From NCBI GenBank assembly GCA_003219345.1, contig QHOP01000568.1:1-5836 (forward strand): a stretch of DNA of 5,836 bases, in the 5' to 3' direction. Shown here one piece after another: positions 4,311 through 5,836 of the stretch. The notes under the pieces were generated by a model. It was not told the DNA's origin, ran no database searches, and saw only the letters and a list, made by a program, of their open reading frames with translations. Each line of letters begins with the position of its first letter. The stretch's first letter is position 1. This DNA comes from Verrucomicrobiota bacterium. Lineage in GTDB: Bacteria > Verrucomicrobiota > Verrucomicrobiia > Limisphaerales > AV2. A program made the position numbers and the translations under genes.

Positions 4311-5836
4311 TCGTCCGGCGCCCTGCGAAGTGTCCGCCGATATCGTCGTCGACGAGCGGCAGACGCGCACGCTCCTCTCGACCAATTGGCAGGCGTGGCA
4401 GACGAACGAAATCTCTTTTACCGCCACGCAAAACCGAACGCCGCTTCGGCTGGTGGGGCGTGAGCCGGAGATGGAGTTCGACACGTTCGAGCTCAGCGAG
4501 ATCACGGCGCCGAACTACTTTCTGCCGGAGGAAACACTCAAACCACTGATTGGTGAATCGGCGCTGGGCACCTGGCGGTTGGAGGTCTGGGACAATCGCG
4601 CGGGCGCATTCATCAATCCGGCGCCGGAACTGGTGAGCTGGCAGTTGCGATTCATCTTCGCCAACACCAATCCGCCCGCGATTCCCCTGACGTTCGTTCC
4701 GGCTACGACCAACGTCGCGTCAGTTTACGACACCAACGGCGTGCCCGTGACAAACATCGTCGCCGGCGGCGAGATCCGGTATTTCATCGTCGATGTGCCG
4801 CGGCGGGCCACGCTGGCGACGAACATCCTGGCCGGGACCGGCGATTTGAAATTGCTCTTCGACCAGGACGCGCTGCCCACGGGAACGCTGCCGGGAGATG
4901 TGGTGTTTAATAACAACGGCGCGGGCGGAGGCGAAACGTTCCTGCTGGCGACGAACGGACTGCCGCCAAACCTGAAGCCGGGGCAGCGCTACTATCTGGG
5001 CGTGGCAAACGTGAATCCGGGCGAGACGAACACATTCACCATCAGCGTCGCTTTCGACCAGACCGACACGAATTTGATTTCCGTTCTCGCGTTGACCAAC
5101 GCGATTTGTTACACGAGCACGATCCCGGTCACCAACGCGATCGATTACTATCAATTCAATGTTTCCACCAACGCGGCGTCGGTCACTTTCGAGCTGACAC
5201 CGCAAAATGGCAACGTGGATCTGGTGGTGCGCCGCGCTTTGCCGGTGCCGGACCCGTTGCCGCGGCCGATTGCAGGCAAATACGATTATCTCAGCGCGAA
5301 CACGAACACAACGCCCGAGCAAATCCTGGTCACGGCCACTTCCTCGCCCGTTCCGCTGGCGCCCGGCATCTGGTATCTGGGCGTTTACAATCTGGACACG
5401 AACGCGGTGACCTATACCGTCTGCGCCACGGAATCCACCAATTCGCCTTACAACATCATTCGTCTGACCAACAACGTGCCGCTGGACTTCACCATCAAGG
5501 CCGGCTCGCAACCGACCAATTTCTTCGTGTTCACCGTGGATCAGACCAACGCGGCGGTGCGGTTTGATCTCTATAACCTGAACAATCCGGCTGACCTGTT
5601 GATCCAGCGCGGCAGGCTACCCACGCCTGCCGATTATTTCGACGGAGGCTCGGGCGACAGCGCCTATCCGGTTTCAATCACCGTTGCCACCAATAACTTC
5701 TTCCCCGACATCAATGGAAACTGGTATCTGGCGGTGAATAACAATGGGCCCGGCGATCTGACCTTCACCATTCGCGCGTCGCTTCCAGGCAGCGGCGGCG
5801 TGATCATCAACCCGCAACTGATCATCACCAATGGCA
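4096..5836 (+). CDS. C-terminal fragment of the same giant protease: LamG 2 end, DUF642-like half, P-domain half, three PPC modules; 3' truncated
   Basis: Frame 1 is open from 4009 (after a TGA at 4006-4008) to the right edge. Homology-supported coding begins at about 4096, inside the second LamG domain (DTFKGAGNIGD, IGGRQ, GLIDEAAIYDRAL, CEIRDIF). It then reads through the second half of a DUF642-like module, the P-domain closing half (GTWRLEVWDNRAG, then VSWQLRF) and three PPC-type beta-sandwiches, with no stop by base 5836. There is no credible start codon or ribosome binding site, so this is a continuation and not an independent gene. The C-terminus is outside the window, so any sorting or anchoring signal (PEP-CTERM, type IX secretion domain or similar) cannot be seen. 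The Thr-Asn-rich style matches the first fragment, and GC is high again. Confidence 0.85.
4318..4503 (+). other. DUF642-like beta-sandwich, C-terminal half
   Basis: CEVSADIVVD (4324-4353), then WQAWQTNEISFTATQNRTPL (about 4387-4446) and REPEMEFDTFELSE (about 4459-4500), correspond to the second half of a DUF642-like domain: W-x-x-x-x-F-T-A, a hydrophobic strand, then D-x-F-x-L-x-E. The half-domain before the LamG pair at 2825-3045 supplies the missing strands. Confidence 0.55.
4504..4668 (+). other. Second P-domain, C-terminal half
   Basis: YFLPEETLKPLIGESALGTW (4516-4575) and RLEVWDNRAG, then VSWQLRFIF (about 4633-4659), are the standard closing half of a P-domain (P-E-x-x-L-x-x-x-x-G-E-x-x-x-G-T-W-x-L-x-V-x-D ... 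W-x-L-x-F). No P-domain opening (SPxGT) immediately precedes it. The nearest unmatched one is at 2213-2815. Confidence 0.7.
4669..5070 (+). other. PPC module B
   Basis: IRYFIVDVP (4774-4800), DLKLLFDQDALP (4843-4878) and GQRYYLGVANVNPGETNTFT (4981-5040) give the PPC pattern shared with modules A, C and D. Linkers are rich in Thr-Asn. It begins right after the P-domain closing half. Confidence 0.75.
5071..5445 (+). other. PPC module C with a possible disulfide
   Basis: DYYQFNVS (5143-5166), VDLVVRRALPVPDP (5215-5256), KYDYLS (5278-5295) and GIWYLGVYNLDTNAVTYTV (5365-5421) make a clear PPC module. Two cysteines, codons 5107-5109 and 5422-5424, lie in the first and last strands and could pair; cysteines are otherwise scarce in this protein. 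Confidence 0.78.
5446..5790 (+). other. PPC module D
   Basis: FFVFTVDQ (5521-5544), ADLLIQRGRLPTPADYFDGG (5590-5649) and GNWYLAVNNNGPGDLTFTIR (5716-5775) repeat the same module. The spacing between key motifs is close to that in C, suggesting serial duplication. After it, bases 5791-5836 encode a Gly/Ser then Ile/Asn-rich stretch (VIINPQLIITNG) that starts another segment I cannot classify. Confidence 0.77.

Larger units (their letters stand above)
1..5836 (+). pseudogene. Whole-window interpretation: one giant subtilase gene interrupted by two frame breaks
   Basis: The three coding fragments lie on one strand, abut without spacers, and their domains are complementary: the LamG 2 fold and a P-domain are each split between fragments. 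This supports one original reading frame of more than 1,900 codons. The frame moves from 3 to 2 near 2565-2590 and from 2 to 1 near 4091-4101. Both shifts correspond to the loss of a number of bases equal to 1 modulo 3. Whether the gene is truly inactive cannot be decided from sequence alone. Sequencing or assembly error is a serious alternative, particularly if the source is a metagenome. If the breaks are real, the protein would end near 2648, keeping protease and KP-43 sandwich but losing LamG and distal PPC modules. Confidence 0.65.

Noticed and set aside
4720..5511. Long minus-strand open frame of 263 codons
   Set aside because: It lies wholly antisense to three well-supported PPC modules. 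Its translation is Arg/Gln/Val-rich with no recognisable motif, as expected from a high-GC coding strand read backwards.
1..5836. A multi-gene system, CRISPR array, RNA gene or terminator
   Set aside because: The plus strand is coding from edge to edge with domain-level support. There are no spacers between genes, no regular short repeats and no convincing GC hairpin followed by a T run.

Overview
The window looks like the middle of one very large gene on the plus strand. It encodes a secreted, multidomain subtilisin-like (S8) serine protease. The gene enters from the left edge with no start and leaves through the right edge with no stop. There is no intergenic space, and I see no RNA gene, promoter, terminator, CRISPR array or transposon. 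The likely source is a Verrucomicrobiota bacterium (Pedosphaera/Limisphaerales-like). This is inferred from about 50 Thr-Asn dipeptides spread through the protein and from the mixture of S8, PPC, P-domain and LamG modules typical of giant exported proteins there. Another PVC-group bacterium is possible.

Layout in translated order. Frame 3 (3-2578): C-terminal part of the catalytic domain with the nucleophile motif GTSMAAP, then a KP-43-type beta-sandwich, a PPC-like module, a proprotein-convertase P-domain, a PPC module and the first half of a second P-domain. Frame 2 (about 2580-4093): rest of that P-domain half, the first half of a DUF642-like beta-sandwich, a complete LamG domain and most of a second. 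Frame 1 (about 4096-5836): end of the second LamG, the second half of the DUF642-like module, the second half of the P-domain, three PPC modules and an unclassified tail.

The reading frame changes twice, near 2565-2590 and near 4091-4101, and homology continues across both points. At the second break, aligning the two LamG copies shows that the second has lost about 43-58 bases. At the first break either one T is missing from a T run or about 40 bases are missing. The segment between the breaks is visibly lower in GC (about 43-55% in hand-counted lines) than the flanks (about 62-78%). The cause could be a real broken gene, a domain cassette acquired from elsewhere, or a chimeric metagenome assembly.

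The most interesting feature is the architecture. The two LamG domains appear to sit inside a split DUF642-like domain, which itself sits inside a split P-domain, giving a nested arrangement. I see no multi-gene system here. The window shows one exported protease whose accessory beta-sandwiches probably serve folding, surface retention or substrate binding.
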